From the NCBI RefSeq assembly GCF_023898315.1, contig NC_064619.1, positions 303,280,150 to 303,344,149 of the forward strand: a stretch of 64,000 nt of DNA. Direction: 5' to 3'. The stretch is from Schistocerca nitens (Eukaryota; Arthropoda; Insecta; Orthoptera; Acrididae). Below are positions 46,636 through 56,994 of this stretch, in pieces. The translations under genes and the position numbers were made by a program. The notes under the pieces were generated by a model. That model had not been told where the DNA came from, searched no databases, and saw only the letters and a program-made list of their open reading frames with translations. How positions within the stretch are numbered: the stretch's first letter is position 1; each line of letters begins with the position of its first letter.

Positions 46636-47620
46636 TTATAACTATGTTTTTATATCAAATAATGAGCCGTTCTGCGGCTCGCGTTGGTGCTGTTTGTAGG
46701 TTTCCGCACTCTGTCGGAGGCCAGACGGTATCGTTTAGTTGGCATGGTTGCAGTTGTTTGTCTTTTTCTCGAGTTGACTGGCGCCACTCGGTTTCGCAAG
46801 CGTTGCCTGTCCGGAAGCGCCAGCAGCGGCGGTTGTAGACATGTAGTAACTGTTGCCCTATCTTTAGGACGACGTCGCTGTTTTGCCAGGTCGTGTGAGT
46901 GTGGAGTTCGGTAGAGGGCTGAGGAGAAGCCAAGTCCGCCCAGGGCGTGAACACGCCGTGACCGCTGGCGGCACGCATGGACTGCCGGATGGAAGGGCTG
47001 TGGTCACGAGGGTGCACGATTTCGTCGTAAGCCGGAACCAGCAGGCTTTAACATGAGTACATTTCAATCCAAGTGGAGACCCCTCAACCATTGTGATATC
47101 TCGTGATTCTCCAGTAACTTGGGTTCGTGTTGCTGCTCATAGTGTGGCCGAGGGGAAGAGCAGCGAGTAGAGTGCTTGTGGAAGGCGGATCTGATTAGCT
47201 ATCCTCGGCTTCTCATTACTGTTTACTGCCTGTGGTTCTTCTACTCTTATGGTAGTGATTCCTTTCCCGTTCTGGGCACTCTAAACACAGTATTCTGGAC
47301 GTACTGCAGACCGCCGGTTCCGGCTTTGGCGTATTGTTCCATCGTTGCATTTAGTTATCGGACGTCAGGTAGCTTCAGCAAGATTATCATTAATCATTCG
47401 TAAGACTGCTACCAGTCTGAGTTACCATATAAAAGTTTTTGTTGCCGGATCTTCTCAGAGATCGACTCCTGGAGCACCGTCTGGATCAGTTGCTTGTTTT
47501 TGTAATTAACTTTTGCTATTGTATTTGCTGTTTGCCTCCAACAGAGGGCGGAAACCTACAAACAGCACCAACGCGAGCCGCAGAACGGCTCATTATTTGA
47601 TATAAAAACATAGTTATAAG
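46636..47620. mobile_element. Element with about 78-bp inverted ends between two inverted SINEs
   Basis: 46636-46713 and 47543-47620 are inverted copies differing at only one or two bases; both include aatgagccgttctgcggctc or its complement. The 830-bp interior has no frame with a recognised motif. With the SINEs the arms are about 275 bp. It may be a non-autonomous transposon or an inverted duplication. Confidence 0.7.
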
Positions 47621-47816
47621 CCGGCCAGAGTGGCCGTGTGGTTCTAGGCGCTACAGTCTGGAACCGAGTGACCACTACGGTCGCAGGTTCGAATCCTGCC
47701 TCGGGCATGGATGTGTGTGATGTCCTTAGGTTAGTTAGGTGTAATTAGTTCTAAGTTCTAGGCGACTGATGGCCTCAGAACTTAAGTCGCATAGAGCTCA
47801 TAGCCATTTGAACCAT
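47621..47816 (+). mobile_element. tRNA-derived SINE, right arm of an inverted structure
   Basis: It is a full-length plus-strand SINE sharing the ccagagtggccgtg head variant with the copy at 46441 but differing from it at about 15 positions. It joins the inner arm at exactly the mirrored point (acatagttataa then gccggcc). Sequence beyond its tail (ttttgtaagttgtagcg) does not mirror the left flank. Confidence 0.93.
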
Positions 47817-48035
47817 TTTGTAAGTTGTAGCGAGTTTTAAACAATTCTTAATTTATTGCCATTCCTGGCGTGTTAGGGCTTCTGCCCAGATCACAGTGGC
47901 TTGCTTTTAAAACATTATCTGCTGTATTTAATGACGATTTGCTAAATTGTAACTCACTGAAAACACTATTACTTACACAGTTGTTTATTCCTTCATTAAT
48001 AACGTGTGGTATTTTTTATTTACTGTTGAGTCTGG

Positions 48036-48235
48036 GGCCGGCCGAAGTGGCCGTGCGGTTAAAGGCGCTGCAGTCTGGAACCGCAAGACCGCTACGGTCG
48101 CAGGTTCGAATCCTGCCTCGGGCATGGGTATTTGTGATGTCCTTAGGTTAGTTAGGTTTAACTAGTTCTAAGTTCTAGGGGACTAATGACCTCTGAAGTT
48201 GAGTCCCATAGTGCTCAGAGCCATTTGAACCATTT
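48036..48235 (+). mobile_element. tRNA-derived SINE
   Basis: The head ggccggccgaagtggccgtg, B box aggttcgaatcctgcc and tail gagccatttgaaccatttt are complete. Perfect 12-bp duplications tgttgagtctgg lie at 48024-48035 and 48236-48247. Confidence 0.96.
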
Positions 48236-48249
48236 TGTTGAGTCTGGAA

Positions 48250-49095
48250 TCATTTGTTTAAAATAAATTGTGTGTGACTGAAAAAGGCAACCAATAGTAA
48301 CTGATTACGGCGCCGTCGACAATCGTAACCGAATCCTGCCTTCCCTTGACTGTCAGGTCACAAATAAAGCAAAGAATTTACCTAGACATTGGTGCCGAGA
48401 TTACACTCAGACACGTTGTCACAAGTAAGCACTTCTATGTATCACATTACAAAAAGCAAATATATGTTAGATAGATCATGGGCTCAATAAGAGCCATTGC
48501 ACGTCCATGTGAGAGAATAGTACATTACATATGCAACTATGAAAAATACCATAATGTATTAATTGCACTTTTTATTTCGAGCATTTATCGGTGTGATAAA
48601 TTTAGCTCACATATGGCACTATAAGACAGAGCTAAGAATTTTTTTAAAAAAAAGGTCTAGGTTCGTTATTTTAGTCTGATATTAAGCATAATTAAGATAT
48701 TTTTAGAAATCCTTTTGGCAAAAAGCATTCCCAATACTCATTTAGCCTCGTTTTATGTAGTTTTATTTTAAGATTAATTAAAAAGATTGACATGTTATGT
48801 AATTCTGTGTGAAATTTCCCATAAGGAATTGTTGTAAGAATGCTCTAAAATTATGACGATTTGGGCACTGGCCGTATTCTTTTACATGGTGGCATTTTTG
48901 ACCTTAGTCATGTTGGATGAGTATCATGTGAGCATATTTGTCCTAGCACAAGCATATGTAAGAGTGAACTGGTAATGCTAGATCCTAGGCTCAGTTTAAG
49001 AGCACTGAAATTCAATATTGTGCAATAATTGTATGTTGGTTATACAGAACATTTAAAAACTTGATGGGTAGCAACTTAATTCAAAGTAGATAACA
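48250..49095. other. No recognised gene
   Basis: AT-rich intergenic sequence downstream of the trypsin gene (which reads leftwards). Nothing recognised. Confidence 0.45.
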
Positions 49096-49100
49096 GTTTT

Positions 49101-49114
49101 TTTATTTGTTTATT
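49101..49114 (-). terminator. Poly(A) signals of the trypsin gene
   Basis: Two AATAAA hexamers occur on the minus strand at 49114-49109 and 49106-49101, 53-66 bp after the stop codon. They predict a 3' untranslated region of about 80 bases. Confidence 0.8.
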
Positions 49115-49166
49115 TGAGATGCCATGTTCAAGCATTCAGCAAAATTTGGCTAAGATGATCCATGGC

Positions 49167-51884
49167 TTAGACGCCAGAAGCTTGTTGGATCCAGGACCTC
49201 AGGTTGGCTACGTTGGTGTAAACGCCCGGGTAGTTGGCCAAGGCGCATCCGTTGCCAAAGGAGACGATGCCCACCTGGGTGGAGCCGGACACCAGAGGAC
49301 CGCCGCTGTCTCCCTGGCAGGCGTCCTTGCCGCCTCCGGTCACTCCAGCGCAGATCATGCGGCTGGTGATGCTGCCGTACGAACGGTTGCACGTGTTGCG
49401 GTCAATGATCTGGACGTTCACCGCCAGCAGCGTGTTGGAGGCACTGCCGCCAGATGAGGTCGCACCCCAGCCGGTGGCTGTTACGGTCGTTCCAGCAGAG
49501 GGCTCCGACGAGGTCAGACCCACGGCCTGCACGTTGCTGTTGAAGCTGAAGGCGTTGGATACCTGCACGACGGCGATGTCGTAGTCGTAATTAGAGTAGC
49601 TTCCGTGCATGTAGCCGGTGGCGATGTTGTGGGTGGTGCCACCGCTACCCCTGGTGGAGGTGCCAGCGCGCAGCAGCATCTGGCTGGTGGAGTAGCCGTC
49701 TACACAGTGGGCCGCGGAGAGAGCCCAGGTGTTGCTGATGATTGAGGCACCACACATGTAGTTGCCCCTGACGAGAGGAAGACAAGGTGCTACAGTAACA
49801 TTTGCGTCCGTTTCATACCTTTGAATATGCAGTCTCACTAGGTCACAAAATAATAACGTTTTCTGGATTTTCCTGCCGGTTGAAGTTGTTAAATTTGCAC
49901 CTGTTTCTGGATGGGAATTCCCTAACCATGGCAATACAAAATAATTAGTAAAAATATTTTCAAAAGCATGATCCTTTGGGTTATTTTCTAAGACCACTGG
50001 AGTAGGAAATTTCTACACTGTAAATGTGAACTACGTAACATGGTAGTGATTCGAAAAAAAAAGCAGTTCTGTTTGGAGAACTGTTTACTTATTCAGTTAT
50101 ATCAGGGTTCCAATGTGTAACAATACGGAGCAGGAAGGCGATGACGTAGTCGTAACCAGAGTAGCTCGCGTGCGTCTAGACTGTTTCTCACGCTTCTGCT
50201 TGTCTCGGGCTTATAATCCACCTCAGCATTCGCTCAACATAAGTTTATTTGGAGTTTGGAAACAGTCGCCCAGCTTCTAACCAACACACTGCCTTCACTG
50301 GCACAGAGGTACAACCAACTCTCATCAGGAAACGTCGCACACCTCCACCCTGCCCTCCAATTAGCTCTCGCTTGACACCGCGGAAGTCGCAAATGGCGAT
50401 GGTTTCGAGTCAGTGGAAAACACGCTACGGAGATGTCATTGAATTAACCGATTTGTAACAGTTCGTTGTGTCACTGTGGTGCCAATTGCTGCTTAGATTG
50501 CTGCAGCAGATGCAGTACGATGCCCAAGGGCCACGTGTCGAACGTGATGATTTCTCTGATGATAATGCCTTGTGGCCGTCCGGTACTCGTTTTTCTTGCG
50601 ACCACACATTCTCCTGACCACCGCTGCTCTCAGTTGTGTACAGTGGCTACATTCCTCCCAACTCATTCTGCGATATCGCAGAAGCAACATTCATCTCCTC
50701 GCAGCCCTACTACACGACCTCGTTACTCAGTAAGATATTGATAACGGCGTCTTTGTCGCCTTAAAGGCATGCTCGATTGACTTCAACTCACCACGTCCAG
50801 TCTCAAAGGTAACACTCACGACCGCTACAGCGTGTATTTAAAGCAAACCTACTCTGCATCTTCATAGTATTGCTACTAGTGCCAATCTTACGCGACTGGC
50901 ACAAAATGTGAATAGAAATCATCTTTCAGCGTCTTTCAGAGGTATAAAGACGCCTACCAACTTTCGCTAATGTCGCTCAACTCTTTCTTGGTATTACGAT
51001 GTTTTTCCCCTCTTTGTATTTCTAAAAGATGTGTTCAGTATCCACTTCACATCCTAAGCGCACATTCCACACAATTCAACCGAGATTCTTTGCAGATCAG
51101 CAGGTTAGGCAGAAAAGGCACCCAACACCACAAAGCTAAATCGCTTGAACGTGGACATATGCCTGCCTGTTCCGTCACAACTCTCCTTTACGCGCAGACG
51201 CCTATCAGTAGAGACAGGAAACAATGAACTGCGTAAGGCAGTGCTATATTTTTTGGATGTCCATTAGTGTCACCTGGAAAAGTATACAAGCGACGTAGCA
51301 CTTCAGCAGATTTTGGAAACTAACAGATTTATACATCTGCTATAGGAAATCAGATTTTGAAATTGCGTTACAACATTAGTCGCTTTTAGTATGTAACGAC
51401 AGAGAATGTTCCTAGTCTTACCTCACGCATTGTAAGGAACAATATTTTTCGGACGATGTTGCCACTTTGCCAGTGTCACCTACAATGCGTTACATTAAGT
51501 TTAATTCTTCTCTAGGCACAGGGACATCTTTGATTTTGCTCTGAAATGCTTAAGGATACCTCAGCGACAGGCTCTAAACATGCACAACCTAGGCTTTAAG
51601 GTAAGTAACATTTAATATTTTCGAGCGTACAGAATTTACAAACGGAATAGCCTGTTCTGCTCTTCTTCGCCTCTAGAAACCTAAAAGTTGAACTGACTGA
51701 GAACTTACATGGTGAAGTAGAGCTGCCACGGGTACTGGGAGATGCTGACAGCGGAACCACCGACGATCCGGCCATCCAGACGTGGCCTCCAGGCCTTGCT
51801 CCCCTGGATGGGCTTCACCAGGGGAGACGTAGAGGCGCCACAGAGGGCCACCACCAGGAGTAAGACCAAACCAGTTCGCAACAT
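49167..51884 (-). CDS. Secreted trypsin-like serine protease, two exons
   Basis: This is a digestive-type endopeptidase cutting after Lys or Arg. Exon 1 is 51884-51709 and exon 2 is 49767-49167, joined in phase 2, giving 258 residues, a normal trypsin length. The protein starts MLRTGLVLLLVVALCGAS, a signal peptide, then a propeptide ending DGR before the mature N-terminus IVGG. The triad is visible as LSAAHC (His), YDYDIAVV (Asp) and GDSGGP (Ser). The D of DACQGDSGGP is at the position that sets trypsin specificity. Six cysteines form the expected invertebrate pairs (AAHC/YMC, RNTC.../MICAG, DAC/NGC). The donor is ACCAT|gtaagt and the acceptor ctcgtcag|GGG. The start at 51884 is chosen because an upstream in-frame possible start at 51938 lies before the TATA box. 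It is probably a midgut enzyme, by family inference. Confidence 0.93.
49768..51708 (-). other. Intron of the trypsin gene
   Basis: The 1941-bp intron begins gtaagttc (51708) and ends ttcctctcgtcag (49768) on the minus strand. The open reading immediately upstream of exon 2 (49768-49997) is intronic read-through, as it lacks trypsin similarity. A 45-bp relic of the gene's own exon 2 is found at about 50135-50178. Otherwise nothing is recognised in it. Confidence 0.9.
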
Positions 51885-51899
51885 CTCTGCAGGAGCGCC

Positions 51900-51931
51900 T
51901 TGTGCTGATGTCGAACGTGTACGCTTATATA
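51900..51931 (-). promoter_or_regulatory. TATA box and initiator of the trypsin gene
   Basis: On the minus strand tatataag lies at 51931-51924, 40-47 bp upstream of the start codon. A catcagcac initiator-like stretch at about 51909-51901 is about 25 bp downstream of it. This implies a very short 5' untranslated region of about 20 bases, common in highly expressed digestive protease genes. Confidence 0.75.
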
Positions 51932-51939
51932 TACCCACG

Positions 51940-52587
51940 AATTTACGCCACAGAGAGATAGGAAAAACCCACAGTAAGTGGACTTCAGTATGTCATTATT
52001 GTACACGGTTCTTTGTTTTTCACTTTCGTAAATGTTCGTCTGTTACATTAAATTGAATCTGATAAGAATACTCGACACAACTCTTTCTTCTTTATTGCCT
52101 ACGGAAAAATCACTTATCTGTCCTTGAATGGCACATCAACATGCTCATAATTAACAGTCTCTTAACGGCTGATGAGGGCATCCGCGATTGCAAGGGGACA
52201 CTACAGATCAACCTCGGCCTCCAGTTCCTTGCTAGATTGTAATGTGGAGTACAGACATTTTATTCAGTAAAAATTTCTCAAATCTTTCTAAAAATAAGTT
52301 CAAGCATAGCGGCCACAGCAAGTTATAGCTGTAGCAATTACAGCGTAACTTACGTGTCTTTGAATGTCACATTGTTCACTGGAAATTACGTCGTTTCCAC
52401 TGGCGCAAATGTGTTCTCGCACTGATCTAATTCGAGGATCTAAACACAAATCTCTGCGTAACAGTTCTGCAACTTGGCCCTCAGTCTCTCTTTCTGTCGA
52501 TCCCCCGCAAAGCAAAAGCGTTCAGCATGTAAGCGTTTTGTCATATCGCTGGCTTATTTGTGGAGTGTCTTTGGGGGCAGCCGCGTC
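51940..52587. other. No recognised gene
   Basis: This is the sequence between the trypsin promoter and the LTR retrotransposon. Upstream regulatory sites of the trypsin gene should be here, but none can be named by eye. Confidence 0.4.
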
Positions 52588-53519
52588 TGTAGGGAGTCGA
52601 GCACGGAACACGAAACTGTTATGTTGTGTAGTGTGTAGCTCTGCATGTAGAAGCATTGTTAGTATTCAGGCTGAAGTGTTGCTACAAGTGCTATTACAGT
52701 ACAGTTATTAAATATGGAAGTAATTCAGAGGAAAGTGCGTCAAGATGGAATTAAAAATGAGCAGTGCCGCCCATAACGTATTTGTGTATATTCTCGTTGC
52801 GTGTCGCACAGTATCAATCATCCGCGCCGTGTTCGGTCTCACAGAATGAACTGATGTGAATCAGTAGAAATTAGTTACCATAATAGAGTGCAGTCAAGTG
52901 CGGCCAGTGTCTTGTAGCGAGCGTCAGGACATGCGTTCGATCATCGCGTTTCCGCTTTATCAACAATCATCCGTGCTGCGACGGTTAAGCGCACGCTCGT
53001 ACAAGTGAGAACTGAAAACTGAAATTTAACTTTACGAACAGTGTTATATCATCACTAGTGACAAGGAGGACTATTACCAGATATCTGTATGTGTGACGAG
53101 CACAAGAACTTTCGTTCGATCATTCGGCTTCCGCATCATCAACAATCACCCGTGTCGAGTCGGTTACGCGTACGCTCGTCTGAATTATATTTTTGGACTG
53201 GTAATCATCAAGATCGTTAATTGGGATAAACATTTACGATTTAGAGTGTAAACAGTGCAACCTGTGGTTTCCATATCGTCTCAGAATATAGATGTTCATA
53301 CCAGACATAGGACAGTGTTGTGTTTTAACGTTGAGTGGCTCCCCAAACCCGCTTGCATATTTCGTTAGGTAATTTCAGGCAAGCCAACAGCAGTGTGGAG
53401 CAGTACAGTCCGACCGCCGGGGGATTACCAGGTACGTGGTGTGGACAGGGCGCACGGTCACGAAACGACAAACAGTTTAAGGGTCCCCCACCCCTATTTG
53501 TACTCCCGGGCGTATTACG
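52588..53519 (+). repeat. 5' LTR
   Basis: It is paired with 56995-57926. Shared landmarks include gcacggaacacgaaact, gaacagtgttatatcatcac, the gcgtacgctcgtctgaatta segment and the cggtcacgaa...cccgggcgt end. A few small indels occur (for example gtgcggccagtg against gtgccagtg). Confidence 0.9.
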
Positions 53520-53745
53520 TGGCGACGTGTAGTCAGGACTTGCAATTTTCGGATAAGAAGTGCCGTATAATTTATTAGGAGAGTGAACAAACACTGACTG
53601 TTAGTTTATATTATTGAGTGACGTCACGCGAGCTCTGGGATGTGTACGTCAAAGAACTTGTGACACAGTGTATATACTCGTCCTATCCGTGACAGTGGAA
53701 GAACTAGTGCTACGAAGTAACCATACTCCACGCTAGTGCGCTTTT

Positions 53746-53890
53746 GACGACGCTAGCGGCGTCTATGTGCGAAAGGGAACAGTTATTTGGCAGCCATTAC
53801 GGAAGACGACGCTAGTGGCACCTATGGGCAAAAGTGAAAACTTTTTGGCTGTCATCGCCGTATACGACGTGAGCGGCGCCTAGGAGCGAC
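53746..53890 (+). repeat. About 59-bp imperfect tandem repeats in the retrotransposon leader
   Basis: The block gacgacgctagcggcgtcta recurs as gacgacgctagtggcaccta at 53805 and as acgacgtgagcggcgcctag at about 53863. The stretches between also match (gaaagggaacagttatttggc with aaaagtgaaaactttttggc). It makes two full units and one partial. Confidence 0.75.
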
Positions 53891-54440
53891 GCAGCAAATA
53901 TTAAAACGCTTTGCAGAGAGGGTGCAATGCTGACAGCCGGACGGCGTCAACTGAGTCAGCGCTACGCAACAGCCGCGACTACGGAGCCAGAAGACAACGC
54001 AAAGTAAGTCGCGTATCACAACGTTACCTCGCGCAACTGAAGCAACGAGAGTAATTAACTGGCAGTGCAGACTGCATTCTATAATTACGTAATTACAAAC
54101 AGTGACAGTTTTAAATTCCTTTGTATAACCAAAATTACGAGAAATTGCTTACTTGCCGATCGTATAGTAAAGTAAATGTCACTCCCAGATCTTGCTTATT
54201 TAGTGGTCTAATTTTAACAACAGTTAATACAATTGCAGAACTGTATTTACGTTAGCTTAAATTTCATTCTTTTTCTTCTGTTACTTGATCTTGTATGTTC
54301 TGTGTGCTTCTGAGCACGAATTACAGCGTTGAATGCATACGGCGTTGTAGTTTGGTTGTAGTTATTGCCATCCACTCTGTGCTACGAGTGTTATTGTGAT
54401 TTGTTTATTTCTTGCTTGGGTGACTTTATGGTGGTTCAAT

Positions 54441-56278
54441 ATGGCAAATAATGAGGTTGGTGCTCAAATGGTTCAAATGGCTCTGAGCACTATGGGACTT
54501 AACATCTATGGTCATCAGTCCCCTAGAACTTAGAACTACTTAAACCTAACGAACCTAAGGACAGCCCACAACACCCAGTCATCACGAGGCAGAGAAAATC
54601 CCTGACCCCGCCGGGAATCGAACCCGGGCGTGGGAAGCGTGAACGCTACCGCACGACCACGAGCTGCGGACGAGGTTGGTGCAACTGCAGTAGACAGAGA
54701 GGTGAAAGCAGACTCTTTAGGCGAAAGTAATAAGGTGGAGACGAAAACAGAAGCATGGAGTAGTGAAGTGTCGGATTCCGGTATAGGGGACAGTAGTCTA
54801 TCAACAGAGATGGGAAGTCCTAATGCAGTGTCATCACCAATCATGGAGATGCCCAGATGGGATGAGTGTAAACTTAGGCCTGACCTGTTTATCGTGGACA
54901 TACTCCAAACAATATTGAATAATAACAGAACATTATTGAATAATATCAAACAAATAAAGCAAGACATCAAGCAACTAAGGGAAGATATTAAGCGATCAGT
55001 GGAGCATATAAACGAAGGACTCAATGAAAACATCGGCGAAACTAACCAGGCTCTAAAGAAGCGGGCTGAATCAAGTCATGAAAGGATAAATGAACTTACC
55101 ATTCCGCTTGAGGAAAATGTTGTAGGCAATACTAAACGTTTTTAAATGGTAGAATCGGATGTCAAAGAAGTGAAAGGAGAACTTACTGAAAAGGTTGAGG
55201 CTTACGATGAGCATTTTGAACAACTGGGTGAGGAAATGCAACCCTGTAAACACAGGATATCAACTGTTACACCAAACCAGGATGTTTATGCACGGCGAGT
55301 AGAAGAGGTGTACAGTGAGGTAGGCAAGACCAAGGAACAGGTCGGTCAACAAGTGAAGAGTGAAGTGAAATCACTATTATGTGATGGAAGCATTGCTGGA
55401 GGTAGCTTAATTGGTATACAAAATGGAGAGGTCTTCCTTGGCATAGTGAATTTTAAGAACTTCGAACCAAATGGGAGATGGCATCCCAAAGATTTCTTAG
55501 ATCAATTTAAGGGCGTGTTACCTGAATTATGGGACGAACAAAGAAGGGTACGCTTAGTTGCAGCAAGATTGGAAGGTGAAGCTGGTACTTGGGGTATGAG
55601 AATAGGACATAAGTGTACAACCTTTGCTTAATTTGAAAACGAATTTTTGCAACAATTTTGGTTTCGACGGATGCAAAATGAAGTACGCAACAGTCAGGTA
55701 GAAGGTTTGATACAGGGTGTGACCAGAAATTAAAGAAATTTTTTCAGGATAATTATGAGAGGGACTTGTATTTAGGTGAACCAGTGATGACAGAAGCAAT
55801 AGTGTCCCTGACCATAAATAAACAACCAGCTGGAGTTCAGGAAAAGTTGTTAGCAATCCCTAAAGATGACGTAGAGGCAATGAAGTCAGCCTCAGGACAA
55901 TTAGACACGTTGTATGAGTTGCAGGTAATAGGAGGAGTAGATGATAGAAGAGTATCAGGGAACAACGAACCCAATGCAGGTGACCATTCAAACGATAATA
56001 ATAGACATAGTGGACGACATTGGAAAACTGATAATGACAGGAGATTTTACAGTGGTTTCTGTGGCCATGGTGGTCACAGAGGCGATGGTGGCAGCCACGG
56101 ATATCAGAATTCAACGCACAATGCATCCGATGATCAGGTGCGAAAGTGGAAACATAGCAAGTGGAAAGCGTATATAACATATTTTGAGTGTGCAATCAAC
56201 AGCATACCTCATGCCACGTGGGAAAACACCAAGTGGAAAACATTAAACTATACTGTACTGGGCAAGATTAATGACTGA
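54441..56278 (+). pseudogene. Gag of the LTR retrotransposon, split by a SINE
   Basis: The original start is ATG 54441 (MANNEVGA). A SINE with its duplication interrupts after seven codons, and the frame resumes at 54672 as EVGATAVDREVK. A lysine- and glutamate-rich region with predicted coiled coil (about 54900-55130) precedes a TAA at 55143-55145. The same frame continues to the Gypsy-type gag core: FEPNGRWHPKDFLDQFKG, WDEQRRVRLVAARLEGEAGTW and, past a stop at 55629, FENEFLQQFWFRRMQNEVR. A frameshift near 55700 leads to the frame 55766-56278, with a GHGG-rich segment like RNA-binding tails. No CCHC zinc knuckle is seen. Confidence 0.85.
54464..54671 (-). mobile_element. SINE with a different tRNA head, inserted in gag
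   Basis: The minus-strand head is ccgcagctcgtggtcgtgcg with B box ccgggttcgattcccggcgg, unlike the commoner SINE. The tail (ctaagttctaggggactgat...cagagccatttgaacc) is the same, so this is a chimera of a shared tail with another tRNA head. Perfect 11-bp duplications gaggttggtgc lie at 54453-54463 and 54672-54682. Confidence 0.95.
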
Positions 56279-56994
56279 GTGATATATCGTGACTTGTCTG
56301 AATCTGTATATATGTCATCTGCTGCTGTTCTTAAGTACAGACATTAATTTGTGATTATTATGATGTTTTATGAGGAAACTCTAATCGAGTGAGATTTAAC
56401 CAGGGTGTGTTCCCGTCATCTGCAATATCATTTTTTTTCTTTCTTTTCGCTTTCTATCTGTTTAATCTAGATTATATGTATTACATTTCTTCTTGCCCAT
56501 ACAGTGTTATGGTTTGAGTGATTACTAGTGTCTTGTGTTTACAGCTTGTGCTATCCAAAAGATTTTTCATTTGAAAGTTTCTTACTACTCCTGCTTAATT
56601 CTTGCTATTATTTTTTGTACCATTCACTTAGTAACCTAATTTAACTTAGTGGACATCCATATATTTTTCTTCTTAACAGCCTATGTGTTTATTATGTCAT
56701 ACAGAACATCGTAATATCTACTGCAGTAGTAACAGACTATGAGTAAGTTGGATAGGCATTGCTAGGACAACACTGAGAGAGTCATTATCCTGTTTCATGT
56801 TCGCCAATGGACGGATTACCGCGAGGCGAGAGGGGCGAGCTGACGACTATACTGCACATCTGCCACTAGGCGCAGCATCGACGCTAGTCACCCCCCACCC
56901 CCATCCCTACCAATGCAAGGAACGCTCCCTTGGGACGCAGTGCTGTGAGTAGTGAAATAATTTTTTTTTCTGTATTTTGACAGCCTAGTGCTGA

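Noticed and set aside
49119-49584. Plus-strand frames of 112 and 116 residues over trypsin exon 2
   Set aside because: They are antisense to a clear GC-rich coding exon; high GC keeps the opposite strand open.
49768-49997. An extension of trypsin exon 2 upstream to 49997 giving a 276-residue frame
   Set aside because: The protein upstream of the acceptor has no trypsin similarity, and a good ctcgtcag acceptor joins in phase with exon 1.
51885-51938. An alternative trypsin start at 51938 giving an 18-residue N-terminal extension
   Set aside because: It lies upstream of the TATA box and would place the signal peptide internally.
54630-54671. A gag N-terminus MGSVNATARPRAAD
   Set aside because: These codons are antisense SINE sequence. 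The target-site duplication shows the original gag start at 54441.
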